NCBI GenBank assembly: GCA_017983615.1 | Contig: JAGOBB010000019.1 | Coordinates: 1-44,851 of the forward strand | DNA: 44,851 bases | Source: Azonexus sp. | GTDB lineage: Bacteria > Pseudomonadota > Gammaproteobacteria > Burkholderiales > Rhodocyclaceae | Reading direction: 5' to 3' | In this document: one piece after another, positions 43,674 to 44,851 of the stretch | Numbering within the stretch: the first letter of the stretch is position 1 | Layout of the letters: every line of letters starts with the position of its first letter | The notes under the pieces: generated by a model | What the model saw: only the letters and a program-made list of their open reading frames with translations | Database searches by the model: none | Told to the model about the DNA's origin: nothing | Made by a program: the position numbers and the translations under genes

Positions 43674-44851
43674 GCATCACTGAATCCGGCAGCGCGGCAA
43701 GGCGACCATCCGGTCCGCCACCTGCCCCGGATTCCGGGCCACGCGGGCCTGGCCGGCAGACGGTCCGCCGGCCCCGTCCTCCGGCCCTGCGGCTGCGCTT
43801 TGCGTTGCTGCTTTCGATAGCCATCCATGCCCTCCTGTTAAGCCTGACCCTGACCGGGGAAGAATTCGGGCTACCGGGTCTGGCCTTTCCCTGGCAAGTC
43901 CGGCGGGTCCTGGCGCCGAGTCTGCTAGTCGCGCTGGCGCCGGCGCCAGCCGCGAGGAGCCTGCCAGCCAGTTCTGCCCCCCCTCCCGAACACAGCATCG
44001 AGCGGCTGATGCCCCCGGATTCCCAGCCATTGGCGAGCGCGGCACCGACTATCCCCTCGCCGCCGCTCCCGACACCGCCGCCATCGGTTGAACCAGCAGT
44101 CGAGCCAGCAGTCGCCACTTCGCCGGCAGTCGTAAGCTTCAGCCAGCCAGAACCTCCACCGCCAGCGCCCACGACAGTCGTGCCGGCCCCCGCCATTGCG
44201 GAAGCGGCCCCGCCCGCCAAGATGGCTGCCGCCGACCCCATCCCAAGCCCCCCAGCGGCCGTGGCCGCGCCGAAACAGCCGGCGCCTGCCATCATTGCGC
44301 TCGACCAGTCACCGGCACCCGAGTTCGTCGTCCCCGCGCCACCACCGGAGCCTTCGCCTGCCATCCTGGCCGCCCCCGACAATGCGGAAGCCGAAGCGCA
44401 GTCCCGCATCGAACAACAGGAACGGGAAAAGCTTGCCGAGGAAGCAGCAAGGGCCGCAGCCGCGAAACAGGAAGCGGAGCGTCAGGCCCTCGCAAAACAG
44501 GCGGCAGCGGAAGAACGGGCACGAAAAGAGGCAGCCAGACGGGAAGCCGAACGCCTTGAGGCAGCCCGCCTAGCTTCCGCAAGCGAGGAAGCTGCTCGAC
44601 AGGAAGCCGCACGTCAGGAAGCCGCACGTCAGGAAGCCGCACGACAGGAGGCTGCACGACAGGAGGCTGCTCGACAGGACGCTGCTCGTCAGGACGCTGC
44701 TCGACAGGAAGCTGCCCGACAGGAAGCTGCCCGACAGGAAGCCGCCCGTCAGGAAGCCGCTCGCCAGGAAGCCGCCCGTCAGGAAACCTCTCGCCAGGAC
44801 GCCGCCCGCCAGGAAGCCGCTCGTCAGGAAAGAGCGCGCCAGCGAACGGCC
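43670..44851 (+). CDS. TonB/TolA-like envelope-spanning protein, 3' end outside window
   Basis: At least 394 codons. A basic N-terminus precedes one membrane span (about 43-60, FALLLSIAIHALLLSLTL), then a Pro/Ala-rich region (about 85-235) able to cross the periplasm, then a charged coiled coil rich in Ala, Glu, Arg and Gln. The coiled coil ends in about 17 tandem EAARQ units. This order matches TonB and TolA, which couple the inner-membrane proton force to the outer membrane; the C-terminal domain that would tell them apart is outside. TTG at 43670 is the likely start, with GGCGGGG upstream. Confidence 0.7.
   Translation, partial: MSITESGSAARRPSGPPPAPDSGPRGPGRQTVRRPRPPALRLRFALLLSIAIHALLLSLTLTGEEFGLPGLAFPWQVRRVLAPSLLVALAPAPAARSLPASSAPPPEHSIERLMPPDSQPLASAAPTIPSPPLPTPPPSVEPAVEPAVATSPAVVSFSQPEPPPPAPTTVVPAPAIAEAAPPAKMAAADPIPSPPAAVAAPKQPAPAIIALDQSPAPEFVVPAPPPEPSPAILAAPDNAEAEAQSRIEQQEREKLAEEAARAAAAKQEAERQALAKQAAAEERARKEAARREAERLEAARLASASEEAARQEAARQEAARQEAARQEAARQEAARQDAARQDAARQEAARQEAARQEAARQEAARQEAARQETSRQDAARQEAARQERARQRTA
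44588..44842 (+). repeat. 15-bp tandem repeat array (about 17 units)
   Basis: Units encode Glu/Asp-Ala-Ala-Arg-Gln, such as GAAGCCGCACGTCAG. Sixteen are close copies and the last is degenerate (EraRQ pattern). Variation is mainly synonymous (GCT/GCC/GCA, CGA/CGT/CGC), with two Glu-to-Asp neighbours and one Thr-Ser unit, so the peptide is kept while the DNA has drifted. The array lengthens a coiled coil and can change size by slippage. Confidence 0.9.

Noticed and set aside
44588-44842. CRISPR array
   Set aside because: The 15-bp units are contiguous, in frame and lack spacers; they encode a coiled coil.

Overview
The window looks like the chromosome of a betaproteobacterium of the Rhodocyclales, close to Dechloromonas/Azonexus. 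This is inferred from the GC-rich coding style, the gene content (complete pst-pho locus, polyphosphate:AMP phosphotransferase, phasin, Calvin-type aldolase) and the dense c-di-GMP and chemotaxis signalling; no rRNA gene is present to settle it. No tRNA, rRNA or CRISPR array was seen.

Layout. 1-127: end of an IS3-family element. 150-3251: a BLUF light sensor, then a PAP2 phosphatase and a family-39 glycosyltransferase in one operon. 3252-3979: non-coding, filled by a long imperfect inverted repeat. 3980-5802: purT and a bacteriohemerythrin. 5818-12406 (minus): the phosphate-starvation operon pstS-pstC-pstA-pstB-phoU-phoB-phoR behind a clear PhoB-box promoter. 12515-15664: a Lys/Ala/Pro-rich ribbon-helix-helix-like protein, rpiA, a phasin and a patatin-like lipase. 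15770-24960: signalling region with an HD-GYP regulator, a PhnD-like binding protein paired with a hybrid histidine kinase, an EAL-CBS-GGDEF protein, two small genes and a chemoreceptor. 25008-28876 (minus): operon rsmE-pap-argA-yggX. 28918-31675: a thioredoxin-fold protein and a PAS-PAS-GGDEF-EAL protein. 31715-41434: sugar-phosphate cluster fbp, tkt, gap, a small secreted protein, epd, pgk, pyk, fba, with enzymes for both directions of the lower pathway but no RuBisCO. 41598-43240: an AT-richer two-gene cassette ending in a DEDDh exonuclease-TerB-BRCT fusion. 43545-44851: a 42-codon ORF overlapping a TonB/TolA-like protein that leaves the window inside a 15-bp tandem repeat.

Biologically, high-affinity phosphate uptake, polyphosphate use (pap), PHA granule proteins and central sugar-phosphate enzymes sit together, as would suit a polyphosphate/PHA-storing organism; this is inference.

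The most striking unexplained signal is a dispersed repeat. Its 12-base core AATGCTACGGTC is followed in most copies by about 6 G/C bases, an A6 tract, 4-5 bases and a second A tract. Eight copies plus one inverted partner occur here, between genes, inside operons, at gene ends and inside a chemoreceptor gene. The build resembles the extended DNA uptake signal of Pasteurellaceae, and the inverted pair between pgk and pyk resembles paired Neisseria uptake sequences. A new uptake-sequence-like family is the leading hypothesis; a REP/MITE-type repeat is the main alternative.
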